Source of the DNA: Streptomyces adelaidensis
Lineage (GTDB): Bacteria > Actinomycetota > Actinomycetes > Streptomycetales > Streptomycetaceae
Direction of reading: 5' to 3'
Length of the DNA: 46,466 nucleotides
Assembly: GCF_016598475.1 (NCBI RefSeq)
Contig: NZ_JAEMUX010000073.1
Span: forward strand, 1 to 46,466
Part shown: positions 8,308 through 16,714 of the stretch, piece after piece
Layout: each line of letters starts with the position of its first letter
Numbering within the stretch: the stretch's first letter is position 1
Position numbers and translations under genes: made by a program
The notes under the pieces: generated by a model
The model's input: the letters and a program-made list of their open reading frames with translations, nothing else
Told to the model about the DNA's origin: nothing
The model's database searches: none

Positions 8308-9650
8308 GCGTCGGCCTCGCTCACCGTGGTCACCGGCAGGAACACCGTCACCTCATAGCCTCCGTCGTCCGTGTCGCCCGTCGTCATCTCGCCGTTCAGC
8401 ATGGTGACGCGCTCGCGCATGCCGGTGATGCCGTGGCCCGCGCCGTGGGTGGACTTCACCAGGGTCACCTCCGGGGACGGGCCGTTGACCATGCGCAGGC
8501 CGAGCCCGCCCAGGACATAACCGATCTCCACGCGGGCCGCCGCGCCGGGCGCGTGCCGCAGGGTGTTGCTGAGGGCCTCCTGGACTATGCGGTACGCCGA
8601 CAGCTCCACGCCCTGCGGGAGTTCGCGGACCGCTCCGGTGACCGCCTTGTCGACCGTGAGGCCGGCCTCGCGCACGTTGGCGAGCAGGCCGTCGAGGTCG
8701 GCGAGGGTGGGCTGCGGGGCGTCCGGGGCCTCGTAGTCCTCGGCGCGGACGACTCCGAGGACGCGGCGCAGCTCGGTCAGTGCGGCGACCGCGTTCTCCC
8801 TGATCGTGGCGAAGGCCTGCTCCAGCTCCGGCGGCGGGTTCTCCACTCGGTAGGGCGCGGCCTCGGCCTGGATGGCGACCACCGACATGTGGTGGGCGAC
8901 CACGTCGTGCAGCTCGCGGGCGATGGTGGTGCGCTCCTCCAGGAGGGTGCGCTTGGAGCGCTCGTGGGCCGTCACCGTCTGCTGGGCGGTCACTTCCTGC
9001 TGGGCCGTGCGGCGGGTGTTCACGACGACGGCGACCAGCACGGTCATGGCGGAGATGACCAGCAGCGGCCCGGCGTTCGAGGAGTAGTGACCCCCGCCGA
9101 GGATGCTTTCGACGACCAGTGCGTAGGCCGCGGTCAGCGTCCACATCCAGGCGGCTATGCGCGGCCGGGTGCGCAGCGCCACGACCGTCAGCACCACGAG
9201 GTGGGTCGCGAAGCTGCCGGCCGCCCAAGGCCAGTCGCTCCAAGCGTCGCTGAACGCGGCGGTGAACGGGGTCGCGGCCATCGACGCCCAGAAGGCTCCG
9301 ATGGGCCGGATCAGCGTCAGCATGATCGGGCCTACGGAGAGGATGGCGCAGATCAGCATGGCGAACTCGCCGCGGTCGCTGGCGGAGACCGCGATGGTCA
9401 CCGACAGCAGGGCGGCCATCACCACGGCCGCGTGCGGGGCCCAGGCCACGTACTCGCGCGGCTGGCCGGAGATCCGGCTCGTCAGCAGGCCTTCCATCCG
9501 CATGCGGGGCAGAGGTCGGTAGGCGAACGCGTCATGGAACAGGTCCTGCCGCATTCGGCGCCAGGCGTCCAGCGCCACGCGGTACTCGGGGGTGTGCGGT
9601 TTGTCCCCGCCCGGCGGGAACAGCTTCTGCGTCTGGGTCGTCTCGGTCAC
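8304..9650 (-). CDS. NarL-type sensor histidine kinase 1 (HisKA_3)
   Basis: A 448-residue membrane kinase. Residues about 70-210 hold some five to six hydrophobic segments with little extracytoplasmic sequence, suggesting a membrane-embedded sensor. The dimerisation/phospho-acceptor motif is ARELHDVVAHHMSVVAIQAE with His248. The ATPase domain has the N-box AYRIVQEALSNTLRHA and the G-box GAGHGITGMRERV. It is translationally coupled (4-bp overlap) to its response regulator. The upstream region carries the shared element at 9716-9738. The signal is unknown; many kinases of this layout respond to membrane or cell-wall stress. Confidence 0.93.
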
Positions 9651-9715
9651 ATGGAAAACGGTAGGCGGGGAGCGGGGTCGTCGTCGTCACCAGTGAGGAG
9701 GGTCCCGCCGGGTCC

Positions 9716-9747
9716 GTCTCAGGTACTACGGGTAGCGGTCCCCTGCC
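9716..9747 (-). promoter_or_regulatory. Shared motif TACTACGGGTAGCGG, copy 1
   Basis: TACTACGGGTAGCGG at 9724-9738, preceded by CTCAGG, lies about 75-90 bp upstream of kinase 1. Near-identical copies lie upstream of the DUF1023 operon (14176-14190) and of kynA (17570-17584). The core TAC-N5-GTA is a short palindrome. It is a candidate regulator site or promoter element. Confidence 0.45.
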
Positions 9748-9756
9748 ACCGTCCGT

Positions 9757-10431
9757 TCAGTACCCCGTGGGCCGCACGAGGCCCGATTCGTAGGCGAAGA
9801 CCGCCGCCTGGGTACGGTCACGCAGGCCCAGTTTGACCAGGATGCGGCCGACGTGGGTCTTCACGGTCTGTTCGGCGACGACGAGGCGCTGGGCGATCTC
9901 GGCGTTGGACAGGCCCTGGGCGATCAGGGAGAGCACCTCCGTCTCCCGCTCGGTCAGGACGTCGACGCGGTCCTTGAGCGGGGCGCGGGGCGTGGTGCCG
10001 AGCCGGGAGAACTCGGCGATGAGACGGCGGGTGATGCCCGGTGCGAGCAGCGCGTCACCCGCCGCCACCACCCTTACGGCCTCGGCGAGTTGGTCGGCGG
10101 AGGCGTCCTTGAGCAGGAACCCGGAGGCGCCCGCGCGCAGCGCCTCGTACACGTACTCGTCGAGGTCGAAGGTGGTGAGGACCAGGACTCTGATGTGCGG
10201 GTTCTCGGTGGTGATGCGGCGGGTGGCCTCGATGCCGCCGAGCTCGGGCATGCGGATGTCCATCAGGACGACGTCCGGGGCGAGTTCGGCGACCTTGTCG
10301 ATCGCGTCGAGGCCGTGCACCGCCTGGCCGACGACGTCGAGGTCGGGCTGGGTGTTGAGCAGCACCGAGAAGCCCTGCCGGACCATCTGCTGGTCGTCGG
10401 CGATCAGTACGCGGATGGGGCTGCTCGTCAT
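9757..10431 (-). CDS. NarL/LuxR-family response regulator 2
   Basis: A 224-residue regulator paralogous to the one at 7642-8307, with the same spacing throughout. Receiver residues are Asp12/Asp13 and phospho-acceptor Asp58 (LMDIRMPE), with TTFDLDEYVYEALRAGASGF and Lys in LLKDAS. The LuxR helix-turn-helix contains LTERETEVLSLIAQGLSNAE and VAEQTVKTHVGRILVKLGL. The open frame continues upstream without a stop, but ATG 10431 (MTSSPIRVLIADD) gives the proper domain start, has an AGGAG about 10 bp upstream, and overlaps the kinase stop by 4 bp. It ends the four-gene operon that starts with the DUF1023 hydrolase. Confidence 0.95.
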   Translation of the reverse strand: MTSSPIRVLIADDQQMVRQGFSVLLNTQPDLDVVGQAVHGLDAIDKVAELAPDVVLMDIRMPELGGIEATRRITTENPHIRVLVLTTFDLDEYVYEALRAGASGFLLKDASADQLAEAVRVVAAGDALLAPGITRRLIAEFSRLGTTPRAPLKDRVDVLTERETEVLSLIAQGLSNAEIAQRLVVAEQTVKTHVGRILVKLGLRDRTQAAVFAYESGLVRPTGY

Positions 10432-11870
10432 GGACTCTTTGCTCCTGTCGTGTCCGGTGCGGGGCCCGAGGGCTCGCTGCCGGGATCGCCGTCGCGGGGG
10501 AGGAAGGCCACGACCGCGAAGCCGCCGTGGGACGTTTCGGTCGCCATGAGGGTGCCACCCAGCATGGCGGTGCGCTCCCGCATACCGAGGAGGCCGTGAC
10601 CGGCGCCGGGGGACGGCGGTGCCGGGCGGGCCGGACGGGAGTTGATGACCCGTACCTGCAGCCCGCGGGGGAAGTGGGTGAGCTCCACCCGAACGGTCGA
10701 CCCGGGCGCGTGCCGCAGCGCGTTGCTCAGCGCCTCCTGGACTATCCGGTACGCCGACAGCTCCACACCGGGCGGCAGCGGCCGTACGTCGCCGTGGATC
10801 TCGCTGACCACCGCCAGGCCGGCGGTGCGGGTGTTGTCGATGAGCGCGTCGAGGCGGTCCAGGGTGGGCTGCGGGGCGTGCGGGGCGGTGCCCTCGGCGG
10901 CGGCCGCCGCCGTCCCGAGCGGGTCGTCGGGGTCGGGGTCCGGTGGGTTCTCGGAACGCAGTACGCCGAGGACGCGACGGAGTTCGGTGAGGGCCTCCAG
11001 CGCGTTCTGCCGGATGCCGTGGAGGTTCTCCTTCAGCTCCTCCGAGGGGTTCTCCACTAGGTGGGGGGCGACCTGGGCCTGGATGGAGATCACCGACATG
11101 TGGTGGGCGACCACGTCGTGCAGCTCGCGCGCGATCCGGCTGCGCTCCTCCAGGAGCGTGCGGCGGGCTCGTTCCTCCGCCGTGATGCTCGTCTGCTCGA
11201 CGAGTTGGGTACGGGCCTCGCGGCGGCCGCGCATGGCGCTGCCGAGGAGGACGGCGCTGACGAACAGGGCGAGGGCCAGTGTGCTCGTCGAGGAGAACCT
11301 CGGGGCGCCGACGGGGCCCTGTAGGACGTAGGTGACCAGTGCGGTCAGCGCCAGCACCTCGATCACCACGCGGTTGGGCAGGCGCAGCGCCAGGAGGAAG
11401 AGGATCACCGCGTGCGCGATCAGTCCGGGCGGGCTCCACGGCCATGGAACGTCCGCTCCGATCGTCTCCCCCGAGGACGGGGACAGGGAGGGGGAGGGGA
11501 AAGCGGGCTGTGTGGAGCGGAGCTGGGCCCGGACGCCCAGGGCGACGACGACGGTGACCACCGTGGAGGCCCACCACGCCGGGACCGGCCACCGCAGCGC
11601 GAGCACCACGGCCGCGCCCTGCGCCAGGGAGCACAACAGGATGTATTCGGCGCCCAGTTGGTAGCGGTCGTCCATCTGGTCGATGTTCATGAGCGTGGTG
11701 CCGAGGACCACGAGGGCGATCAGGCCGTGGCGGAGCCAGCGCGGCCGGGCGGAGGGGGGCAGGGGGTGAGGGGTGGCGCTCCACAGGTCCTCGCGCAGGA
11801 GTCGCACTCCCCTGGTCAGCCGCTCCTTCACCCGCTCCTCCACCCCGTTCGTTCGCACCACCCTAGGCAT
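10428..11870 (-). CDS. NarL-type sensor histidine kinase 2 (HisKA_3)
   Basis: A 480-residue membrane kinase with hydrophobic segments between about residues 48 and 215. It has a Pro/Ser-rich loop (about 121-150) that kinase 1 lacks. The phospho-acceptor motif is ARELHDVVAHHMSVISIQAQ with His251. The ATPase domain has AYRIVQEALSNALRHA and GAGHGLLGMRERT, with an inserted acidic Pro/Ala-rich stretch between (ENPPDPDPDDPLGTAAA). It overlaps the acyltransferase gene by 8 bp upstream and its regulator by 4 bp downstream, so sensing, the acyltransferase and the hydrolase are probably one functional unit. It is a paralogue of kinase 1 from a tandem duplication. Confidence 0.93.
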   Translation of the reverse strand: MPRVVRTNGVEERVKERLTRGVRLLREDLWSATPHPLPPSARPRWLRHGLIALVVLGTTLMNIDQMDDRYQLGAEYILLCSLAQGAAVVLALRWPVPAWWASTVVTVVVALGVRAQLRSTQPAFPSPSLSPSSGETIGADVPWPWSPPGLIAHAVILFLLALRLPNRVVIEVLALTALVTYVLQGPVGAPRFSSTSTLALALFVSAVLLGSAMRGRREARTQLVEQTSITAEERARRTLLEERSRIARELHDVVAHHMSVISIQAQVAPHLVENPSEELKENLHGIRQNALEALTELRRVLGVLRSENPPDPDPDDPLGTAAAAAEGTAPHAPQPTLDRLDALIDNTRTAGLAVVSEIHGDVRPLPPGVELSAYRIVQEALSNALRHAPGSTVRVELTHFPRGLQVRVINSRPARPAPPSPGAGHGLLGMRERTAMLGGTLMATETSHGGFAVVAFLPRDGDPGSEPSGPAPDTTGAKSP

Positions 11871-13059
11871 GACGCACCGCCTGGGGTGGGGTGTTGCCCG
11901 GTCGGGGGGCCCTGCGGGAGCGGCGGTTCTCGTAGGTGTGGAACGCGGACCGGCAGAGCAGGAGCGCGAGGGCGAATACCGGGAGCCAGGCGAGGCGGGC
12001 CGCCACCCATGGCAGGTCGTCGGGGGGTGTGTGCAGGCCGGGGAGACGGCCTGCCGCCAGGCCGGTCGCCGTGGTGGCCATCAGGGCCGTCTGGTGCCAG
12101 AGGAATACGGTCATCGCCGAGAGGTTGACGAGGGCCACCGCCGCCCAGGCCAGGGGGTGGCGTCCCAGGGTGCGGCGGAGTGGGCCGCGCAGGAGCAGTG
12201 CCAGGCCGCACTGGGCCAGGCCGAAGGTGACCGCGGCCAGGGTGGGTGGGTTCAGGTTGGAGACCTGGGCGCCGGGGACGCCGACCATCGAGGACGGGTA
12301 GCCGGCCCAGACGATCAGGGCGGCCGTCGCCGCGGTGCCCGACACGAGCAGGGTCCAGCCCGCGCGGCGGCGGTCCAGCTCGCCTCGGGTCCAGGCGGCG
12401 CCCAGGGTGTACGGGACGAGCCAGCCGGCGGCCAGGTTGATCCAGCCGAGCTCCTGGGGGCCGCCCAGGCCGAAGCGGATGAGGTCGACGTGGAGGACGA
12501 CTGCCAGGGGCCAGAGGGGGTTGAGGCGGGTCAGTAGGGGCGTTGCTGCCGTCAGTGCGGCGAAGACCAGGAGGAACCACAGCGGGGAGAGGGCCAGCTT
12601 TGCGAGGGTGTGGACCGTGTCCATGCGGGTGCCTGTGGCCAGCAGGCCGATCGTGACCGCTGTCCAGAGGGTGAGGAGGGCTGCGACCGGTATGAACAGG
12701 CGGCTCAGGCGGGTGCGGAGCCATTGGTTGTACGGGGTGCCGTGGGCTCGGGCTGAGGTGTAGCTCTTTGTGGCTACGTGGCCGCCTACCAGGAAGAAGA
12801 CGGACAGGGTCTGGAAGAGCCAGGAGATGGGGGTCAGCCAGGGCATGTGTTGCAGGGGGCTCGCGGTGTGGAGGGTGTCGCCGTCCGCGACGAGGGCGGT
12901 GACCAGCCAGTGGCCCAGGATTATGCCGAGGATGGCGATGGCTCGGAGGGCGTCCACTGCGCGGTCCCTGTGGGGTGGGGTGGCGGTGTTGATGTGGTGG
13001 GCGGCCCCAGCCCCCACAGTGTGCGTAGCCCTTGATGCTCCCCTCGATCGGCTACGCAT
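11863..13059 (-). CDS. Acyltransferase-3 family membrane protein
   Basis: A 398-residue polytopic protein of the OafA/NodX (Acyl_transf_3) family, which moves acetyl or other acyl groups across the membrane onto sugars or lipids. The family signature near the N-terminus is RDRAVDALRAIAILGIILGH, with His50 at the position of the conserved catalytic His. VFFLVGGHVATKSY and LRTRLSRLFIPVA follow, and about ten hydrophobic segments cover the rest. It overlaps the DUF1023 hydrolase gene upstream by 8 bp and the kinase downstream by 8 bp. In this operon it could modify an envelope component monitored by the kinase; that is inference. The acceptor is unknown. Confidence 0.88.
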   Translation of the reverse strand: MRSRSRGASRATHTVGAGAAHHINTATPPHRDRAVDALRAIAILGIILGHWLVTALVADGDTLHTASPLQHMPWLTPISWLFQTLSVFFLVGGHVATKSYTSARAHGTPYNQWLRTRLSRLFIPVAALLTLWTAVTIGLLATGTRMDTVHTLAKLALSPLWFLLVFAALTAATPLLTRLNPLWPLAVVLHVDLIRFGLGGPQELGWINLAAGWLVPYTLGAAWTRGELDRRRAGWTLLVSGTAATAALIVWAGYPSSMVGVPGAQVSNLNPPTLAAVTFGLAQCGLALLLRGPLRRTLGRHPLAWAAVALVNLSAMTVFLWHQTALMATTATGLAAGRLPGLHTPPDDLPWVAARLAWLPVFALALLLCRSAFHTYENRRSRRAPRPGNTPPQAVRHA

Positions 13060-14056
13060 GGGTTACCTCCGTGAGGGTGCCGTTGGCTATGTGGGCGAGG
13101 TTTTTGAGGGAGGGGGAGTTGGGGGTGAAGTAGTCGCTGTGGCCGATGGGGCCGGTGGTGAAGGGGTGGGCGCCGAAGGAGGGGGAGGTGGGGTCGGGGC
13201 CGAAGCCGAGGGTGGTGCCGAAGAGGTCGGCTCGGGTGTGGGGGACCATGGCGATCCAGTCGTCGGCGCCTCGGGCGGCCCATACGCGTGCCGAGGTGTG
13301 CAGGGCGGCGGCGCTGTCCGCGCCCGTGCCGGGGCTGCCGACCAGGGCGATGTCGTCGATGTCGTCGAGACCGGTGGCGGCTCGGGCGCAGACGACCGTG
13401 CCGTACGAGTGGCAGATGAGGGAGATGCCGGTGGAGGCGCCCACCAGCCCCCGTAGGTCACGTGTGAACCTGCGCAGGTGTGGGGCCGCCTGTTCGGCGC
13501 GGGTCGGGGTCAGCACCGTGGTGCTGATCGTCGCGGGCGTCTCGTAGCCGAGCCAGGCGATCACCGCTGTGTCCGGGCCTGTGCGGTCGTGCAGGGCCAC
13601 GGCGGCCTTGTGGAAGCGGCCGTAGGTGTCCAGGCTCGTGTCCGAGCCGGGGACCAGCACCGCTATGCGGCCGGCCTTCAGCAGGTCGCCGAAGACCTCC
13701 ACCGCCTGACCCGGGCCCCGGCCGTCGAAGGCCAGGAGCTGTCGGGAGGGCTCTGCCAGCGAGCGGTCCGTCGCGGCTCGGCTCCGGTCGCCGTGGGCGT
13801 CGGCCATGCGGGACGCCTCCGCGGCGTTCTCGCGGTTGGCCTCGTACGTCGCCCGGAGTGTTGTCGGCGTGAGCGGGGCCGGGGAGGCCGGCGGTGGGGC
13901 CGGGATCTGTGGTCCGGCCGCCGCCGAGATCGGTGCGATCACCGCTGTCGCGACGAGGAGGGCGAGGAGCGTGCGGCGCAGACGGGCCGGCCAGTTACCG
14001 CGCTGGGATCGCCGGTCTGGGGCTCCCCCTGCCTCCGGCCTTGTCACGACCCCCAT
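13052..14056 (-). CDS. Exported DUF1023-type alpha/beta hydrolase
   Basis: A 334-residue protein with an Arg-rich N-terminus and a hydrophobic stretch (LLALLVATAVIAPISAAAG, about residues 30-48), a signal peptide or anchor. The catalytic domain of the DUF1023 (Abhydrolase_8) group follows: VLVPGSDTSLDTYGRFHKAA, AWLGYETPATIS, the nucleophile elbow CHSYGT with Ser217, then LVGSPGTGAD and a C-terminal GHSDYF that supplies the likely catalytic His. The elbow has Cys215 where Gly is usual (G-H-S-Y-G). It heads the operon with the acyltransferase and two-component pair, consistent with an envelope lipid or ester substrate, which is unproven. Confidence 0.85.
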   Translation of the reverse strand: MGVVTRPEAGGAPDRRSQRGNWPARLRRTLLALLVATAVIAPISAAAGPQIPAPPPASPAPLTPTTLRATYEANRENAAEASRMADAHGDRSRAATDRSLAEPSRQLLAFDGRGPGQAVEVFGDLLKAGRIAVLVPGSDTSLDTYGRFHKAAVALHDRTGPDTAVIAWLGYETPATISTTVLTPTRAEQAAPHLRRFTRDLRGLVGASTGISLICHSYGTVVCARAATGLDDIDDIALVGSPGTGADSAAALHTSARVWAARGADDWIAMVPHTRADLFGTTLGFGPDPTSPSFGAHPFTTGPIGHSDYFTPNSPSLKNLAHIANGTLTEVTHA

Positions 14057-14169
14057 GTCACCCGCCCCTTCCCGCCCGGCCGCCCGTCCATCGGGCCGCT
14101 CTGGGAAGAAAGTTACGAATCGGGGGTCGTCGTCCGCGTCACGCCAGGGAGCTCACCTGCGATGTAGCT

Positions 14170-14190
14170 CTCAGGTACTACGGGTATCGG
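14170..14190 (-). promoter_or_regulatory. Shared motif TACTACGGGTATCGG, copy 2
   Basis: CTCAGG plus TACTACGGGTATCGG (14176-14190) lies about 120 bp upstream of the DUF1023 operon. It matches the copy upstream of kinase 1 at every position of the first 12 bases and differs by one base in the last part. Confidence 0.45.
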
Positions 14191-14209
14191 CAGGGGGCCC
14201 TCACCACGC

Positions 14210-15199
14210 CTACCAGGCCAGCTGCGCGATCTCCTCCGCCACCACCGCACACGCGTCCGCCGCCGGGTCGATGAGGGGGAAATGGCCGACGTCTTCCAAA
14301 AGGGTCAGGCCCACGACCTCGCCTGACTTCGCCGCGGCATCGGCGTACGCCTCGGCCACGGCCTCCGGGACGACGATGTCGGCGCGGCCCTGTACGAGGG
14401 TGGTGGCGATGCCCGTCGGGAGCAGGAGGGACGGGTCGGCGTAGGGCAGGCGTTCGGCGAACTTGTCCTGGCCGCCGAGGAGTTGGGTGGTCGCGCCGCC
14501 GCAGACGTCGAGCTTCTCGGCCACCGCGAAGTCGGCGATGGGCGCCATGGCCACGACGCCGCGCAGCGGCGCCGGGCGGGCGGTGCGCCACGGCGCGTCG
14601 GCCGGGAGTACGTGCCGGGCTGCCGCCCACAACGCCAGGTGGCCGCCGGCGGAGTGGCCCGCTAGCACCATGCGGCGCGGGTCCCCCTGGGGCAGGGCCT
14701 CGCGTACGAGGCCGGGCAGGGCGTCGAGCGCCGCCGCGATGTCGTCGAACGTCTCCGGCCAGCGGCCCGCGACCGGGCCGGTGCTGCCGGCCGGGCCGGT
14801 GCTGCCGGCCGGGCCGGTCTGGGCCGGGATCGAGCCGCCCCTTCGGTACTCGACGTTGGCCACGGCGAAGCCGCGACGGGCCAGGAAGTCGGCGAACGGG
14901 GTGATGTGGAGGCGGTCGTACGGGGCGCGCCATGCGCCGCCGTGCAGAACCACGACCAAAGGGACGCCGTCTGTGCCCGCACCGGCGTCGGCACCCGCGC
15001 CCATGCCCGCACCCGCGCCCGCACTCGCACCCGCACCCGTGCCCGTGCCCGTGCCCGTGCCCGTGCGCGGGGCGTAGAAATCAATCACCTGGTCGGGGTG
15101 GTCCCCGTAACGGGCGGTGGCGTCCGGGGTGACCGGTGGGTGTGAGAAGGCGGACGCCTCTTCGGCGGCATCGCGGGCTGCTGCCTCGTCGTCCGGCAT
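14210..15199 (-). CDS. Alpha/beta hydrolase, candidate kynurenine formamidase
   Basis: A 329-residue hydrolase. The oxyanion motif is HGGAW (86-90), the nucleophile elbow GHSAGG with Ser183, and the acid and His lie in GRADIVV and DVGHFPL near the C-terminus. This is the alpha/beta-hydrolase type of arylformamidase/esterase. Its place beside kynU and kynA argues for hydrolysis of N-formylkynurenine to kynurenine. I chose ATG 15199, not the upstream in-frame start, because GAGAGG precedes it and the upstream part is unlike protein. Oddities are a Gly/Thr/Ala run (residues 46-76) just before the HGGAW strand and a collagen-like TGPAGSTGPAGSTGP insert (128-142). A 260-bp gap with a strong hairpin separates it from kynU, so it may have its own promoter. 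Confidence 0.8.
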   Translation of the reverse strand: MPDDEAAARDAAEEASAFSHPPVTPDATARYGDHPDQVIDFYAPRTGTGTGTGTGAGASAGAGAGMGAGADAGAGTDGVPLVVVLHGGAWRAPYDRLHITPFADFLARRGFAVANVEYRRGGSIPAQTGPAGSTGPAGSTGPVAGRWPETFDDIAAALDALPGLVREALPQGDPRRMVLAGHSAGGHLALWAAARHVLPADAPWRTARPAPLRGVVAMAPIADFAVAEKLDVCGGATTQLLGGQDKFAERLPYADPSLLLPTGIATTLVQGRADIVVPEAVAEAYADAAAKSGEVVGLTLLEDVGHFPLIDPAADACAVVAEEIAQLAW

Positions 15200-15360
15200 G
15201 CTCCAACCTCTCAAGGGTGAAACGGATTTGGAAGGGTTTGGGGTGGGCCGATCCCGGGTATCGGGCGGCCTGCCGTTGGCGGGGACGCTATCAGGCCCGT
15301 GACGTGCGTCGACACACCGATGTGACGCTGGGTCAGGATTGGCAGCTCTGGTGGTTTTTG

Positions 15361-15386
15361 TGTCGGGGGCGGACCCGCCCCCGACA
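15361..15386 (-). terminator. Strong hairpin between kynU and the formamidase gene
   Basis: TGTCGGGGGCGG (15361-15372) and CCGCCCCCGACA (15375-15386) are perfect inverted arms, so an 11-bp stem with a 4-base loop can form. It lies 75 bp downstream of the kynU stop and may end or attenuate the kynA-kynU transcript. Confidence 0.6.
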
Positions 15387-15464
15387 CCTCGGCTGCCCCG
15401 ACACCTCGGCTGCCCCGACACCTCGGCTACCCCGACACCTCGGCTACCCCGATGCCTCGGCTAC
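15380..15464 (-). repeat. Five 17-bp tandem repeats reaching into the kynU stop
   Basis: Five copies of CCCGACACCTCGGCTGC (last bases TGC or TAC, the fifth with GATGCC) run from 15380 to 15464. The copy nearest kynU contains its TAG stop (15461-15463), and the repeat arm also feeds the hairpin at 15361-15386. Confidence 0.9.
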
Positions 15465-16714
15465 CCCAGCACCCCCAGCGTCTCCCCCAACGTCTCCCCC
15501 AGTACCCGCCCCGCCCGCTCCACATCAGCGAAGCTGACGTACAGCGGGGTGAAGCCGAAGCGGAGGACGTCGGGGTGGCGGAAGTCGCCGATGACGCCTT
15601 GGTGGATGAGGCGTTTCATGACGTCGGCGGCGGCGTCGCAGCGCAGGGCGACCTGGCTGCCGCGTTCCGCGTGGGTGGCCGGCGTGAGGGACTCGACGCG
15701 GCCTTCGGGGACGTACGCGGAGACGCATCGCAGGAAGAAGTCCGTCAGCGCGAGGGACTTGGCCCGCACCGACTCGATCGTCACGCCCTCCCCTTCACCG
15801 CCCCCGCTCCTGTCCCTACCTCCATGCCAGACGTCAAGTGCCGCCTCCAGAGCCAGCATTGACAGAATGTCAGGCGTGCCGACGCGGCCGCGCCCCGCGC
15901 CCGCCACCGGCTCGTAGGCCGGGTGCATGCCGAAGGGCCGGGCGTGGGAGTTCCAGCCGGGCAGGGGGGAGTCGAAGCGGGGCTGGAGGTCGTGGCGGAC
16001 GTAGAGGTAGGCCGGGGAGCCGGGGCCGCCGTTGAGGTATTTGTAGGTGCAGCCGACGGCCAGGTCGACGCCGTGTTCGTCGAGGCCGACGGGCAGGGCG
16101 CCCGCACTGTGGCAGAGGTCCCAGACGGCGTACGCGCCCGCCCGGTGGACCGCCTCGGTCAGGCCGGGCAGGTCGTGGAGGCGGCCGGTGCGGTAGTCGA
16201 CGTGGTTGAGGAGTACGGCCGCCGTACGGGAACTCAGCGCGTCCGGCACCTCCGCCGGGGTCACCGGGCGCAGCGTGCGGCCGGTCATACGGGCCGCGGA
16301 CTCGGCGATGTAGCCGTCCGTGGGGAACGTCGTCGCGTCGACCAGGATCTCGTCGCGGCGGCTGTCGCCGGCCTCGTCCGCCAGGCGCACCGCGCCAACA
16401 AGTGCCTTGAATACGTTGACACTTGTGGAGTCGCCGACCACGATCTGGCCGGCCGCCGCGCCCACCAGCGGAGCGATCCGGTCGCCGATCCGCTCGGGCG
16501 CGGTCCACCAGCCGCTCTCCTCCCAGGACCGGATGCGCAGCTCGCCCCACTCCCGGTACACGACATCGGCGACCCGCCCGGGGACCGAGACCGGCAGCGC
16601 GCCCAGCGAGTTCCCGTCGAGGTACACGGCGTCGTCCAGGACGAAGCGGGTACGCAGCCACGCCAGCTCGTCGGCCGCGTCCAACTCAGCGGCCAGGGTT
16701 TCCAGTTCAGACAT
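15461..16714 (-). CDS. kynU: Kynureninase
   Basis: A 417-residue PLP enzyme that cleaves kynurenine to anthranilate and alanine. The N-terminus has YLDGNSLGALP. The middle has LLNHVDYRTGRLHDL and WDLCHSAGALPV, where the Asp binds the pyridine nitrogen. The Schiff-base Lys is in GCTYKYLNGGPGSPAYLYV. Length and motif order match bacterial kynureninases. I chose ATG 16714 (MSELETLAAELD) because it overlaps the kynA stop by 8 bp, giving translational coupling; an upstream in-frame start would lie inside kynA. The order kynA-kynU-hydrolase gives tryptophan to anthranilate. Confidence 0.95.
   Translation of the reverse strand: MSELETLAAELDAADELAWLRTRFVLDDAVYLDGNSLGALPVSVPGRVADVVYREWGELRIRSWEESGWWTAPERIGDRIAPLVGAAAGQIVVGDSTSVNVFKALVGAVRLADEAGDSRRDEILVDATTFPTDGYIAESAARMTGRTLRPVTPAEVPDALSSRTAAVLLNHVDYRTGRLHDLPGLTEAVHRAGAYAVWDLCHSAGALPVGLDEHGVDLAVGCTYKYLNGGPGSPAYLYVRHDLQPRFDSPLPGWNSHARPFGMHPAYEPVAGAGRGRVGTPDILSMLALEAALDVWHGGRDRSGGGEGEGVTIESVRAKSLALTDFFLRCVSAYVPEGRVESLTPATHAERGSQVALRCDAAADVMKRLIHQGVIGDFRHPDVLRFGFTPLYVSFADVERAGRVLGETLGETLGVLG

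Noticed and set aside
9757..11784. One open frame joining response regulator 2 to upstream sequence
   Set aside because: The upstream part is an Arg/Pro shadow of kinase 2; the regulator has its own ATG at 10431 with proper domain start and overlap.
15380..15464. Regular short repeats considered as a CRISPR array
   Set aside because: The 17-bp units are contiguous with no spacers and there are no cas genes.
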